Positions 35,628-49,800 of a stretch of 64,000 nucleotides of DNA are shown one piece after another. This DNA comes from Bradysia coprophila. Its lineage: Eukaryota; Arthropoda; Insecta; Diptera; Sciaridae. The notes under the pieces were generated by a model. That model ran no database searches, was not told the DNA's origin, and was given only the letters and a program-made list of their open reading frames with translations. Made by a program: the position numbers and the translations under genes. Numbering within the stretch: the stretch's first letter is position 1; each line of letters begins with the position of its first letter. The stretch covers positions 12,602,062 through 12,666,061 of the forward strand of contig NC_050738.1 of NCBI RefSeq assembly GCF_014529535.1, in the 5' to 3' direction.

Positions 35628-37079
35628 TTCTAGGATGATGATTGACAATAAATGGAAAATCAATTTAAAAGATTCTGTCACTCTCTTAAAATCCAAAACA
35701 GAAATGACGGGCTATGATTTTTCGATAATTGTACAGGGGCTATATAACCACTAGCCATATGTACCTTCCAAAAAGTACACTAAGTTTCCAATTTTTCGAA
35801 TTGATTTTGTGTAAATTTTTTACTCAAATGTACCAAAATATGTTGACACTGTCAAATATGGGTCTACCCCTTCTGGTTGAGTAATAGATATTGAGTTTTA
35901 TTTCCATATAAGTTAGTTTCATGGCACTTACATTAATTATCCATGAACTTCCGCGTTCCGTTCTCATATTTGAACCGAAGGACCATAATTTTGGAGCTGA
36001 TATCGATTTGTATACAGAAAGATCTTATCCACAGCAAATAAATACAATTAAAGTTTTACCAGCTTTAATTGCTGCTACACTTTTTCAGTACGCATAATCA
36101 TGTCCGGAGCGTTAGCGGAGGACTTGACGCAGTCTAACTTCCAAAAAAAGAACGAAGAAATTTTTTTGAGACGCGGCAACTATATATAGGCGAGAATTTA
36201 AGTTTCTTTACTTTGGCCTGTATCACCACAAGTCCTATTTTATCTTATTCGCGCTTCAAATACGAGCAAAACGAGCTATCACTCGACTATGTAGCTTTAA
36301 AATTACCGGAGATACATCGTTTTGAAATTGGCACTTTTCATACAAAATGTACCAAATTAACGTTTTCCAAACAATCAAAATCTTTCAACTTACTCTGTAT
36401 GTTTCTATCTGTCTATCTGTCTATCTATCGACGGACGATCTCGGAAACTAGTCAGCCAATCTCCATGAAATTTTGCAGGAACCTCAGGGTGGGCATAAAA
36501 ATGAAATTGTGACACGCAATTACCCCAGGAAAAACCAGAATTTTGTTTTATTGGCATCGAAGTGGTATCTGAGTGTGGTTTTCGAGGGTCGGGAACGTGT
36601 TTCCGGCTGTAGCTTAGCTGTATTGAAACCTACAGAGGCGTGCGACCCATCAAATGAAAGGTATTCGTAACACGATTCGAACAAAAAAATAATTAAAAAA
36701 ATCGGGTCAGATTCGTTTGAGCTAGAGTGATTAGAGTGACCAAATTTTGAGCTACTCGAGCGTAGGATGAATGGACTAATATTTTTTTGGGTTATGAAAG
36801 ATAGAGAGTTACTTTCTTCGGCAAAGTCTCAGAGTTTTACGAGTAGAACAGAGGCGCATATGTGAAAAATGTCGAAAGTTGGAAATGGGTGGGTCAATTA
36901 TGTTTTTAGAGGTATTTCTTGAATGGTGGCAGATAGAGAGTTACTTTCTTCGGCAAAGTCTGAGAGTTTTACTTTTACGAGTAGAAAAGAAGGGCATTTG
37001 TGAAAAATGTCGAAAGTTGGAAATGGGTGGGTCAATTGGGGTTTTGTAGATATGTCTTGAATGGTGGCAGATAGAGAAT
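35628..37079. other. Intergenic repeats upstream of the receptor array
   Basis: No gene seen. About 36080-36700 has features of a dispersed insect repeat: CTATCTGTCTATCTGTCTAT, then TCGGAAACTAGTCAGCCAAT and ATGAAATTTTGCAGG. A unit of about 130-140 bp beginning GATAGAGAGTTACTTTCTTC repeats at 36800, 36932 and, cut short, 37070. The second copy is longer by an ACTTTT insertion. Confidence 0.65.
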
Positions 37080-37275
37080 TACTTTCTTCGTCAAATTTTC
37101 AAATTTCGTCAAATTTTCGAATTTCGTCAATTTTTCGAATTTGATCAAAATTTTCGAATTTCGTCTTTTGGATTTTCGTCGAATTTTCGAATTTCGTCAA
37201 ATTTTCGATTTTCGTCAAATTTTCGATTTTCGTCAAATTTTCGATTTTCGTCAAATTTCGTCAAATTTTCGATTT
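37080..37275. repeat. Degenerate minisatellite (TCGTCAAATTTTCGA type)
   Basis: About ten units of 15-20 bp built from TTTCGTCAAATTTTCGA(A/T)TT, with substitutions. The 75-codon frame at 37141-37368 merely reads this period (repeated DFRQI) and is not a gene. Confidence 0.85.
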
Positions 37276-37341
37276 TCTGTTATAAACTGTTATAAAAGGC
37301 AGTGTTCTAAAACTTCTAAAACGACTGATATCCCAACAAAT

Positions 37342-37799
37342 ACGCAGTCTTTGAAGTACAATTTCTAAAATGAATGATATCGCTAGGGTTGACGCTTTCA
37401 GCTTCGTTACGCAAAAATTAAATTTTATACCCAATTTTAGTTCAAACAAGCTGGCTTAGTTTTTATCATCATCTGCCAAATAATTTTTACCAAAAAAAAA
37501 TTTGACTGGAAACAACCAAAATTTTACCAAAAAAATCTGCGTCGCAAAGTGGCAAATGTTCAGGAACAGACCAGCAAGAATATTTATCTGCCACATGCGA
37601 CGCAGATTTTTTTGGTAAAATTTTGGTTGTTTCCAGTCATTTTTTTTTTTGTAAAAATTATTTGGCAGATGATAAGATAAACTAAGCCAGCTTGTTTGAA
37701 CTAAAATTGGGTGTAAAATTTAATTTTTGCGTAACGAAGCTGAAAGCGTCAACTCTAGCGATATCATTCATTTTAGAAATTGTACTTCAAAGACTGCGT
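37342..37799. repeat. Long foldback element, about 200-bp arms
   Basis: ACGCAGTCTTTGAAGTACAA at 37342 pairs with its complement ending at 37799. Pairing continues through AACGAAGCTGAAAGCG, AACAAGCTGGCTTAG, GGAAACAACCAAAATTTTAC and CTGCGTCGCA up to a loop near 37560-37590. The same peptide frame (MFELKLG...) appears on both strands because of the symmetry, so neither is a gene. Confidence 0.93.
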
Positions 37800-38037
37800 C
37801 ACACTTTTCTCGAAGAGATTTTTGTTGGGATACTCACAATAAGGACAATAAATTACAAAATCGAACAGAACGAGATTTACATGCCTTCTGCTAACCGTCT
37901 AGTGTTTTGGGTCAGCAACTTCATACAAATGACGAAGAACTTTGGATATTTCACCTGTACTCTCTTGAATGACTCAAAGTGTCTTGAGGCACCGGTTATG
38001 CAACTATCTGAAATAATTCTTTCGTTCTGTAAATCGC

Positions 38038-38441
38038 TTAAGACGAATCTACACATGGCTAAATTGTTGCCTACATTTCCGGTCAAAATTATTATTATTT
38101 TGATGATAATTTTGGATTCGTATTCTTTTTGGAAAAAGTACGACCATCGTTTGGTGTTAAAATGTGTTAGGTTTCAGTTAAAATTTAAATGTTTGTGGTG
38201 ATGTAACCTCAGTCTGAGAAAACTCAATATTTCACGAAAATTGACACATATTTTGAGTTTTCTCGGAGGTAAGTTACATCACCATAAACATTTAAATTTT
38301 TAGTGAAACTAACACATTTTAACACCAAACGATGGTTGTACTTTTTCCAAAAAGGATGCGAGTCCAAAATTATCATCAAAATAATAATAATTTTGCCCGG
38401 AAATGTAGGCAACAATTTAGCCATGTGTAGATTCGTCTTAA
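38038..38441. mobile_element. Foldback miniature element with TTAA ends, second type
   Basis: Bounded by TTAAGACGAATC and GATTCGTCTTAA. The long arms pair (ACACATGGCTAAATTGTTGC on the left, its complement on the right; also ACCATCGTTTGGTGTTAAAA). TTAA at each end suggests piggyBac-type insertion. Its right TTAA is shared with the next element at 38438. Confidence 0.88.
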
Positions 38442-38846
38442 GAGGCACCGGTACTTAGCTAAAATTGTAGCCTACATTTGTGTGCCTCATATTTCATTTT
38501 TGATGATATCTTTCAATCAGAATCCTTTTTCAAAAATGTACGACTGCAAATTCCGACCACGAATGTGTTAGCTTTCAACAGAAAATACATTTGGTTGTAG
38601 TCGTTTGACCAGCTCTGAGAAAAGTGAGCAGTTTAACGAAATTTTCAAAAACTGCTGACGTTTCTCAGAGCCGGTCAGATAGCTACAACCAAATGTATTT
38701 TCTGTTGAAAGCTACCACATTCGTGGTCGTTATTGCGGTCGTACATTTTTGAAAAGCATACATTTAGGCGTTTTTGTAATACTGGATTTTAGTTTACTTT
38801 TGATGAAATCTTTCCACGAGAAAATCCTTTTTCAAAAATGTACGAC
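38438..38846. mobile_element. Rearranged relative of the 6699-7114 TTAA element
   Basis: The left part (TTAAGAGGCACCGGTACTTA) follows the 6699 element closely through the central CAGCTCTGAGAA stem. After GTCGTACATTTTTGAAAAG the expected right end appears in inverted order (GCATACATTTAGGCG... then GTACGAC at about 38846), and the GTGCCTCTTAA terminus is missing. It is therefore a broken copy with an internal inversion. Confidence 0.8.
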
Positions 38847-40801
38847 GTTTTTTTTTTGGTTATCAGGTTCCACAATCCACGATCAGGATCCTGAGATATG
38901 TATGGGTCATTATATGGATTTTTTAAGTTTTTCTTAGGTCAATAAAAGATACGTCGTTATACATTTGGATACTAATTCTAGTGTTTCTCGCACATACATT
39001 TCATCACCAGTGGTGGTCATCACCAGTGGTCGTCATCACCAGTGGTGGTCATCACCAGTGGTGGTCATCACCACACGTCTCCTCTCCTTCATTTCTGTTC
39101 AAGAATTATAGAAAGTTCAATTTTTGGGACGTGATCGACGATCTTGCCTAGGAATGCAATTCATTTTTACGAAAGAGTTATCATGTGATTTTAACTATTT
39201 TATTGTTCCCTTGCTACGATGAAATGATTTTTGTGGCTGTTTAAAGAGTAGCTGTAACTCATCCAAAATTATGTCTAGTCGTGACGTTCCTATTTCTTCT
39301 TTGTACGAGACACTAGACATTTCTTACGCTTTCTGACATTTTTTAAGCTAACATGCGGCCTTTTAACAAAAGTTTGAAGATTTATTGAGTTCGTAATTAC
39401 ATTCGCTTTTGTCACAGCCCTGCTACTAGCATTAACATAGAAAATATTCGGAGGCAGATGAATTGACAGTAGGCCCTGCATTTCTTTTGTATAGATAGAT
39501 AGATGACTTCGATGTGTGAGTTAAAACAGACAATACAAACAATCGTAGGCGGTAGCTCTTATCACTAAAGCCTCCAAATTTGACACTTGTCAATTCAGTG
39601 TTCATGCTAGGAGCAGTTCTGTGCTTTTGTACTTCTCGTGTTTCTCAATGTCTCTTTTTAGTACTTCCTCTTACCTATCCCTTATTTCTTTTTAAATTAA
39701 TTAGCTTCGGCAATGCTTGGTTAAGTCATTACGCTCGTAGAGCAAGTTATGTTCCACTTTAGCTGATTTAATGTGAGTGAGAAAATCTGTGACGGCCGGA
39801 TCGAAATCCAATAGTATAAATTGAAAATATATAATTTATTCATCCATAGACTACATTGTATGTATAATATATTCTTTAATCAATCCTTAAATGTTAAATA
39901 GAAAAAAAATAATTTTCTTTTTTTTTTAAATAAATTATCGAGTACTACTATGCCTAACTAAAATTGTCAGTCTTTGATTACAATTCGTCTTCATGAAAAT
40001 GATTAATTTCTATTCTCTAGAATAATTTTGGGTACATGGTTGTTATGGGGGTATTACATTCTAAATGAAACGAAACTATGTTTAACAATGAAATAAATAT
40101 GGCACATGATTTTCAATCAGAGTTGTTTCTTATTTAAATTTCATCATCGACATTCCGACCACCATTTTACGTATTGATTTTTTCTTTTGTCAAATTATTT
40201 TTACTTCAAAGTCAGACACATTGGATAAGAAATCTTGGGCAACGTAACTTTTTCCTTTTTCTAAATTTTTGAACTATAGTGCGGGATATGGGAGCAAGCC
40301 TCGGAGGGTAACGAGAGTTTTACGCTCAGAAGAGGTGGAGTACAATCAAAGTTTTTTGTGATTGTTTAAACAAATACAAATTCTCTTGGAGGTTTTGATG
40401 CTTGGAGAACACGGACAGCTTAAACAGGAAGAAAAGACACTCTTTTTTGTACCACAAAAAATGCAAAATAAATGGTCGATTCCATGAACCTTTACTCGTT
40501 AAAAGGCAATGAATGAAAAACGAACGGTCCATGAAAATCGCAACAAAATTTTTCTTTATAAAACTAGCAACCAAAATGGAAATATAAATTTAAATAAAAA
40601 AAATGCATGTGGTGTGTACTTAAATTAATTAATTCATTCAGTTAATAGTAGTTAGTGAATAAGCCTCTCTCACTGCTCATCCATGGCAATAACTAACCAT
40701 TGTTTTTATATGACTAGACACCAAAAAAATAATTTAAACGAAAGTCTCTTCCATATCTATCATCATCAGTGTTAATCGTTGATATATATAAGATGCACAA
40801 C
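38847..40801. other. Intergenic; 3' flank of the Venus kinase receptor gene
   Basis: Holds a short minisatellite at 39001-39073 (about 4.5 units of CATCACCAGTGGTGGT) and otherwise AT-rich DNA with small, unsupported open frames. The 3' untranslated region of the receptor gene should lie in the last several hundred bases. Confidence 0.5.
39001..39073. repeat. 16-bp minisatellite
   Basis: CATCACCAGTGGTGGT is repeated about 4.5 times head to tail, with one unit reading GGTCGT. The unit contains a CACCAGTGGTG palindrome, so the array can form small hairpins. Confidence 0.92.
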
Positions 40802-43800
40802 TTACAAATTCGATGTGTCCATAATTAACGATCGATTACTTCTCTTAAAGCCGCACATCGGAACGTAACGTCGCAAACTTAAAGAACTCCGCGATATATC
40901 TTCAGCCGCATCGCCTTTCAGTAGTGGCTCGATTGGATTGTAAGCGTTCGACGTTAAACTGCTGAACATAACATCGGGTGGTACATTAAAGTCCCTGAGA
41001 GTGATGCCATTTGGCAATGTCGATGTGGTGGTTTGATCGAAATTATTTGTTTCGGTCGATTTGATCAAACCGTTTAGTGTGGGCGGTGTGAGATTACGCT
41101 TGCGGAAACCGGGCAATAATTCCAGCTCATCGCTTTCGGTTTCCGCCATTTGTACCGATGCTAGTGGTACATCCAGACACGGCGTTATCAAACGTGGATA
41201 GTTACTGATGAACTCAGATATATCCAGTGCTGTGGGCCGTTTTTTGTACGAAACATTCCAGCATGCTTTCATCAATCCTTCAAGATGAGGTTTCACTCCG
41301 CTCGGTATGGGCAACGTATTTCCAGCTTTGATGTGTTCCAGCACCTGGTTATTCGTTAGCCCTTGAAATGGATATGAGCCAAAAGTAATGATTTCGTACA
41401 GCAGGACAGAAAATGACCAGACATCTGACGCTGGAGAGAAAATTCCCAGGCCGAGAGACTCTGGTGCCATCCATCGAACGGGTAGCATTCCTTTTCTATT
41501 GAATTTGTAGTAGTCACTTTCGAACATTGGCCTAGCCATTCCAAAATCGGCAAGTTTTACCAGCCGTTGTGCGTTCACCAAGCAATTACGACAAGCCACA
41601 TCTCTGTGCACATATTTATGTTCAGCTAGATACGCCAAAGCTTTGGAAATATCTAGAACCATAGTAGTTAGTCGTTTAGGAGAAATATCCGAATCGTCAT
41701 TGGCTTTGTCTGCCTTTTCTCCAACCAAATGCCGTCTAGCTAATAAATACGTCTTCAAATCACCGTAAAGCATATACTCCATGATCGTATAGATGGGCTC
41801 GGTTTGCAGACACACTCCCAGCAGCTTAACTATATTTTTGTGGTCGAAACGCTTCATTGCTTCTGCTTCTTGAAGAAAATCTAATCGATCCTCAATAGTT
41901 GAACCCATTTTAAGGGTTTTGACAGCAACAGCGGTCCAAGCTTGATCATTTATTTGAGCTTCGCCACCATAGACCGTACCGAAAGCACCTTCACCTAATC
42001 GACGATTTATCACCACACGTTCCTTTGGAACTTCCCATTTGTCCAAAGAGTTACTCGGAATCGATGTCTGAGACAGTAGATCTATTCCGAATGTCCTCAT
42101 AACCTTTGCGGACTGCTTAAGCTTTTGGTCGTACTGTCGCTTCCAGAACATAAATGAAGCCAGCGACAACAAAATCACGAATATTACGCAAACGAATGTT
42201 ACCACGAAATAAGAGGCATTTTTACAGTCCAAACCAAGGAGATCAGCGAATCCACCGATTGCACACGTCTCTGAACCGTCCGACGGAATCGTTCCATACA
42301 GCCATGTGATATTGGATTTGTGTAAAACTAATTTCCCGCCAACAAGTTTCCTGTCTCGCATGTCATGTGATTCGGATGTATTTGGATAAAAACTGCCAAC
42401 TATTGTACTGTGTCCGTTGAACCACTGCAACACATTGATAACGGAAAATCGAGATGCGCCTTCTCCGAATCTAATGCGACCAGAAACACCAACAAAGTCC
42501 GTGTCTTTGATCACTTCCATTAGACGCTTGGTTGTATTTTCCGAGTGTAGATCGCTCAGACACGATGAATCTTCTTTTATCATTTGATTGAGCGCAAAGG
42601 CGTACACCCACACCGCATCGTATGCATAACCGGCATAAACTGATTGATATTTATTTTTATTGTACATATCCGATTCTGCGCAGTATTTTTCATAATCAAC
42701 TCTCCATTCCGCAACGGTCTTATTTTCTTGCATTATGATGCTATCATCTGCGTACGGTGCATGTTGTAACGAAAAGTGTCCGTTCATTGCTTCAACCATT
42801 TGGGCATGGGTGCACGATGTGTTGATTGTTTGATTTGCATCTGCAGCTTTCATGGATAGCCAAATCGGAAGGAACCAAACGTATCCGTATTTGGCTGTCA
42901 TCTGAAATTAGATCGAAAATTGAGGTCGTTTTCAATAATGAATTATTAACAAAGAGGAAACTAAGCGTAGTTTCCGCGTTTAGAAACGGCTATCTATACA
43001 TCCGTTGTCGAGACAGAAGACAAAAATAAGAGATGAGTTTCGCAAGCTCTTGTTACTGTTGATCTTTAAACTAACGAAGTAAAAGATTTTGTAGCGAATA
43101 CCATTAGATGTAGACTAAGATTAGACTAAGTAGCAGATTTGTTGATTATTTGAAGATACGCTTGCTGTTTGTAAGAGGTCAAGGGGTCAAAATTACTAGT
43201 TTGAAGCGTTGGCTCCCACTGAAGATCACAGATAAAGTTTAAATGACTTGGTGTTTGTGGTGTCTTTCATAGCTTTTCCAATAAACGATTAGGCGTTGCC
43301 TTGACTTTTCGAATTTCTAGGAGTTCTGGTTGGTGTTCCAGTTACAGAAAAATCTCTAAGAGCACAAAATGGCAAAGTAGCATACAGGTTGAATAAAAAT
43401 CACGTCAAAAAATCTCAGATTGATATTGAGACCTTTTTGGATAAAGGAACAAAGTTCATCATTGTATTGTTAGAGTTAACCTTTTACGGTTGCTAGGAAT
43501 CTCGCGCCGCGTCATTCACAATTATTCACATTTTGACACATTTTGTATAAGGAAGATGTCACTTTGTGATTTATTGTGAATGACGCGACGCGAGATTCCT
43601 TAACACCCCTTTTACAGGCGACAAGCACTTCACCAGTATAAGTTAAATGCTATGTTATTTGATTCATAATTTTTACTTCATTTAATATTCGAACACACTA
43701 ATCAGAGCTCTTCAATTATTTGTGTCGCCAAAATCATTTCCAAAAGGTTAACAACACATTTATACACCACCAACGGACCATTTTGTCATAAGTTGCATTC

Positions 43801-46800
43801 ACGTATCATAGTTATTTACGAACGTTTACGGTCTATTCTATTCTCTCCAAACAATAAATAAAATTGTAACAAACTGTGTGTAACTCGATTTCGGTTGTCT
43901 GTACTCTATTTCTAGACTTTCATGAAAAAAATAATTCTCAAATAAAATATGCCCACCCACAGTGCACGTAAAAGCTGTACGACGCGTTCAAGTTCATCTA
44001 ATAAAATAAATTTGATATAACCAGACGAAAAAGAAAATTTGAAAGTTGAACAACCGTTTCCGAGCGGTTCAAGAACAGCATCAAGGAAAATAAAATACAA
44101 AAACCGGCCACAACAACATAAATATTGTTTTCACTCCGAAATAGAGTGTTTATAATATTGCCTAAATTCATTGCAGCCAATAAACCGTCAAAATACAATC
44201 ATGCAAATTAAATAAATAAATAAATACAACACACTCTGGGCCGGGCTATTATAACGTTCTGTTCAAAAAAAATATTGAAATAGCAAATTATAAAACGCTC
44301 AAATGTTGTATGCACAAATTAGCTGGAGTGGACACATTCTTTGTGATTGCACATTATTTTTATTAACGTAAAAAGGTATAGCGTAATGTGAGTCAAGTTT
44401 AGTCTGGTCACTACAATGCAAGAATTTGTTTATCCAGCAGTTGAATTAATTTTTTGAAAAATGATTACCATTCATTAATGGTTCACGTTCTGTAGTCTTT
44501 TTAATGGTAAACGTTCGAGTTAAAATGTGACGAGACGATGCTAATTTCTATGATAGATGAATAAAGCATACAAAGTAGACGATAGACGGGGGCAATGATC
44601 AAGTGATTTTCATATCCGAAGAAATATTTTACTAAAAAAAATGTTTCTCTTACCTTCAATTTGTACGCTTCACACATAATGACTTCCGATCGTTCATCGT
44701 AAACGTCCGCTATGATGATTCGAGCGTTCTTCTGTTGTAACTCTTTAAGATTCTGAAACATTTCCAACAAAAGTGCTCACCATCAGTTTATATGTTGAAT
44801 ATAAAAACAAGCAAATATAATAACCGTACCCGATTCATCTCTTCTGCGGTAACATAACGCGGAAATTTCTTATTCGAAATTAATTCGATGCTTTGCTCCT
44901 TGAGATAATTTTCCATATGCGATATGTACTCGGTGTATTTTTGGCCATCTTCTGTAAGGGCCGCCACTCGAGACCACTTAAGATGTTGCATAAGCTGCAG
45001 ATAGACGTGTTCGTATTGTTGATTTTCACCAATCGTTCGGAAAAAGTACGGATATGTTGTGCTGAGAATGGAAATAAATTTTTTATGATCAAATCAAATG
45101 TAAAAAAAAAATCTCGATCTCTCAATTCCTATTTCTGAGCACTTTCATGAATTTCGAAATTTTTCAAGGATCAGTTTCACCAGTCTAATACTTTTTAGAA
45201 CAAAGAGAATACTAACAATTGATTTTTTGTAATTCAACTGATTATTTTGTAAGAAAGACAATCGAAAGAAACATCTTGCATAAAAGATTCTAAAAAAAAT
45301 CTTTTAGAGCAGCATCCACTGTTATAGTTAGAGGCATTGACATTTCAGCATGATCATACGCAACTTATAAATGTAGTTGATTTAACCGCATATAAACAGT
45401 TTTATTTGTATGAGTGGACCAGCTGAAAATCAGCTGAGGCAAATTCATGCTGAAATATCACTGACCACTGACTGTAGTAAAATTGTCGTAAGATTTACTT
45501 GAAGCTATGGAAACTTTACGCAAAAACTAAAATAACTTACCGGTCTCGAAATGAAGCTCCTTCGGCTGAATATGATATCACCGCCATCTTAAAATGTTTG
45601 GACACGCCTGAAATTAGGTTTTTCTTTTAATTTTATCGTCTGCTTTTTTGAGGATAGAAAGGACAATTACTCCTTAATCTGAGCTCCCTAATCTGAGTAG
45701 ACAAATATTTATTCAGCCAGCTTTCAATTCACTATTAAATAACTACTAGAACAAAGAAATTTAGAGATCGTGTCGGTTTTATAGTGACTGAATACAAGCA
45801 CGTAGATAGAGTTAATTCAGAAACGCAATTCTAGGGAACATATTGTCGAATCAGTGAAAGCAAATAACACGTCAATAGAATGCTATTTTATCGAAGTCTT
45901 ATTTTATTTGCTCGTGTTTCGTATTAAAATTCAGATAAAATTTATTTATCAACATCGGTTGTATTGTCTTTCAGCGAATTGAACGTAATACAGTCAACCA
46001 TCTGTACGAGAAAATTGAAGTTCGACATGATTTCTAATTTGGGAGTTATTGTGGAACGTAATTGATTCCACAAGAATTTCTTTGAACAAATGAAAATCTA
46101 GATTTTTATTTTCTGAATTTTGGTATGGCACGCGCTCGCAACACGAATGAAATACTAAAATAAAAAGTCTAGATTTTCATTTGTTTAACAATGTTACAAT
46201 CAACTATAAACCACAAAACACCTCCCAAAACAGAAAATATGTCAAATTTCACTACTTCTCTCCCTGTACGAATTTCTGCTTGTTTTATTTCTGCAAATAT
46301 CTTTCTTAAAATACATTTGGAACAATTGAATTCATAATATTGAACGTTCTCGTAAATCACCCGAGTCACCAAACAGACTCTGGCGAACGTAACAACAAAA
46401 CTATAAAACAAAGTAAAATTTGTCGGACTATAGTATAATGGAGGTGGTATATATAAATAGAGTATAAGTTATGGTATCTCTGCTGAATCCGATTTTATAT
46501 GACATTATAGCGATAAGTAAGCAGCTAATCATTAGTTACCACTGAGACTGTTGATACAAAACGAATATCAAGTCCCAATAACAAACCAAATTTATATAAT
46601 AAACAATATTAAAGTGCTATATGGTTGTTACAATAATTATGAGTGTCAAGTGTTAATGCATTTTTGTTTATGTGATAATTTCGTTTCGTTGTATTATTAT
46701 GTATTGTATATTATACCACACATTCGCCACTAAGATAAGAAAATCGTTAAAAGGTCAATGCTGTGATGTGTATAATTTAATTGTATCGTAATTATAATAT

Positions 46801-49800
46801 TTGTAATAATACACCCGAACGACGGAACGTAATTCTATTTAACATTCTAATTGATTTTATGAATGATTGACTGTTTGCAATATTGTTTATTTACTCAGAT
46901 CCATTACACAGTCACCGATTGATAGTATAGTTTCATCGGAAGAGCGAATACGATTTATATCAACAACACGTTTTTGCTGACTTCAATTATTTGTCTTGAT
47001 TTGTAGTTGATGTAGTTTCTGTTAGTAAACTAATCAATTGAAACGATTTCTCGACAACATCTCTATCTGTTTTTGTTTGACAATATGGCTGCATGGGTTC
47101 CACTATTCTCTTATATAGAAGTTGTCGGGGACTTCAGAATATTTCCAAAAATACCGAACTGAATGATCTTGCTGCTAAGAATTCATATTATCTACTTAAC
47201 GCATGATCGTTCTTATATTTTGAACAGCGTGGTAAAAATAGCATTGGATTAGTAATATTTCGGTAGTACTATGTAGAACGATGCTGATAGTAAACATGGG
47301 CGATTGCAGAGGTCAAAAATTCAATAACAAATTTTTGCCAGATAAGAAATTTAATTTGAATTTGCAGCACATAACTGGTTGCATTTAATTTGAATAATAT
47401 GCATAATCAACCAGTGACACCAGCCGGCCGTGTTCGAAAAATCAAAATAATTTTGACGGTCACTGGACGATTTAGGTGAATTATTATAGGCCATTACACA
47501 CCAAATACAGCATCGTAAAATGCAGATGACTTTTTCGTTGGTGTCGTACAATTTTTTTTTTTTTTGATAAAGACATCTTAATCAATGATGTGATTTAGGA
47601 TTAGTAGAAAATTGTGAAGAGAAATGAAATCATTGATTGTCGTCGGTTTTGAATGAATTAACATTTTCATGTTATTTTGATTCTTTCAATCTTAGTCTGA
47701 ATAGGGAAAGATGTTTATAAATTGAACATCATCTCAATGGCTTACTAACAACCCACTCGATACATACAATGTATGTTCGAAGAAACTTCTTTAAAGTTTC
47801 GCTTAGAAAGATTAAACTGAATTTTTTTGAATGAAATGACTTGCTTCCATTCCGAGTGAGGTTGATTTTTCTGCTTCTGATTTTAGGTTGGAACGGAATC
47901 AAATCTGCTATTTTCTATGTAAATAGTTTTAGTAATAATTTGAGATTCTTCAGAGTTCTTATCCTATTTCACATTTAAAAAACTCCTAAATGTTAGCGAC
48001 CGTACCAGAGACTTTGGAGAAATGTTTTCCCATTTTACCAACTTTTCCTGAATTTTTCGCTTTTCCTCAAAATTTTCCTTATTTTCCCGAAAAATGTGGG
48101 AAATTTTGGAAACATTAGTAAAATGTCTTACCAAAAATGGTCCTTGGGCTGCACACAAATTACGCAGGCTTTTACAAAACGTACGACATCCTTAACACCA
48201 CCTTTTCACAAATGCTGTACGTAATTTGTGCACAGTCTCTTAGGACAGATCGATTTACACTGACCGACAGTTAGTCTTTGACTAAGCACGGTATGTATCC
48301 AGTACAATAAATCACGAAACATAAACGAAACAAAGACATTTCTTGCTTACGTTCGTCGTAATTAAATTGTGATAGTCATCATACCAAGACACCTCACTTT
48401 TATTTTCTACGTTCCATAAAATGCACTTTGAACACCCTGTCAATGTACTTTGAAACTGCGTTGCATTACATCCATAGATTTCTGAATGAAATCGACTTTA
48501 TTAGCTGACTAAACGTGTTGTGCGGTTATCAATTTGTAAATACCGGAAACGGATTTTTTTATTGAAATAAATTGCCTGCTAAGCTTAATAAAATATCGGA
48601 CAGTAATCATCTACTAAGCAGTCATATGTCGATACGTCCAATAAGTCGAGACGAACAAGGCGTAAACAAAAATTGAAAAACAAAATTCCGTGAAAATTAA
48701 TGACTTACCAGCAATGGGCTCCACAGTTTCACTGCATGCCGGACCCAGTACACCAAGTACACGATCCGGAATCATGTAAATGTTGATGAATGATTTCATC
48801 ACTTCGTCTGCCCGGCATTTTCCATCCATTTTCAGTACACTTAGCCGAATGTTTGGTAAAATTGTTGCATTTGAGTTGATTGCATTTTCTGCCAACTCAA
48901 CGGCGGGTATTAAACCTGTCCGATGCGATTGATGAGCATTATATGTTAGTTCCAATTCTGATTAAAACATTCAGCCAATTCTTACCCGAATATGCCACTC
49001 CAGCCGCAGTTATCGGGAAAATGCCACCAATATGTATCACTTCCATATCGTTATCCACGTCGAACCATTTATCGTAAATATCCTTGCTCTGTTTCATCCA
49101 CTCACACGCAATGGTGTTGTACAGTTCATTCATATCCGGTCCATACTTAACCTTCTTGTAGTAACTGGATACGTAATCTTTCAGCTGACTGGAAAACTTT
49201 GTTATTGAGTTCTTACTACTTGTGCTTTTGGATCTACCGGCTCGACGCGTTGCATTATCGTACAATTCAAATACTCTTCGCAGACCGGTTTCTTCGAAAT
49301 CCAATTTTAAAAATGACGAATGCAACGCATTCGAATAAGTTAGTCCACTTGTATAATACTTCAGCAACGGCATCAACTCATATTTGCAATTTGTATGACT
49401 GTTGCTGATCATCTCCTCACAGCGTGGCATGGTAATCATTTCGTAATCAACGTTCGAATTAATAATTTCCGATGGAACTCGATGGAGGACCAGAAATTTC
49501 TTCGATATAGCACCGTCTTTAACTCTTTCATCGTATGTCGGTATAAGATAGTCGTCAATGACGGATTTCAAGTGAACACCCAACCAAAGGATGTTCACAT
49601 ATAAATTGAGCTCTTCGATGTGATGCCGCACGAATTCGGTATCACTGTATAACGGGGCAAGAAGCGTAGCGCATTCATATTTTTCACACTGGCTCGGTTT
49701 GTATATACCTTTTGTGCAGTTGGGACATCGTGTACTATATAAAGAAAATGCTCATGTAAATGTAGAACTTAAAAGGGAATGGGAAATGGTATTTACTCAG

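Noticed and set aside
37692..38201. 169-codon open frame beginning MFELKLG
   Set aside because: The same peptide appears on the opposite strand at 37261-37449 because both lie in the arms of a foldback element. It also runs into the next TTAA element, so it is not a gene.
39001..39073. CRISPR-like repeat array
   Set aside because: The 16-bp units are head to tail without unique spacers and the genome is eukaryotic. It is a simple minisatellite.
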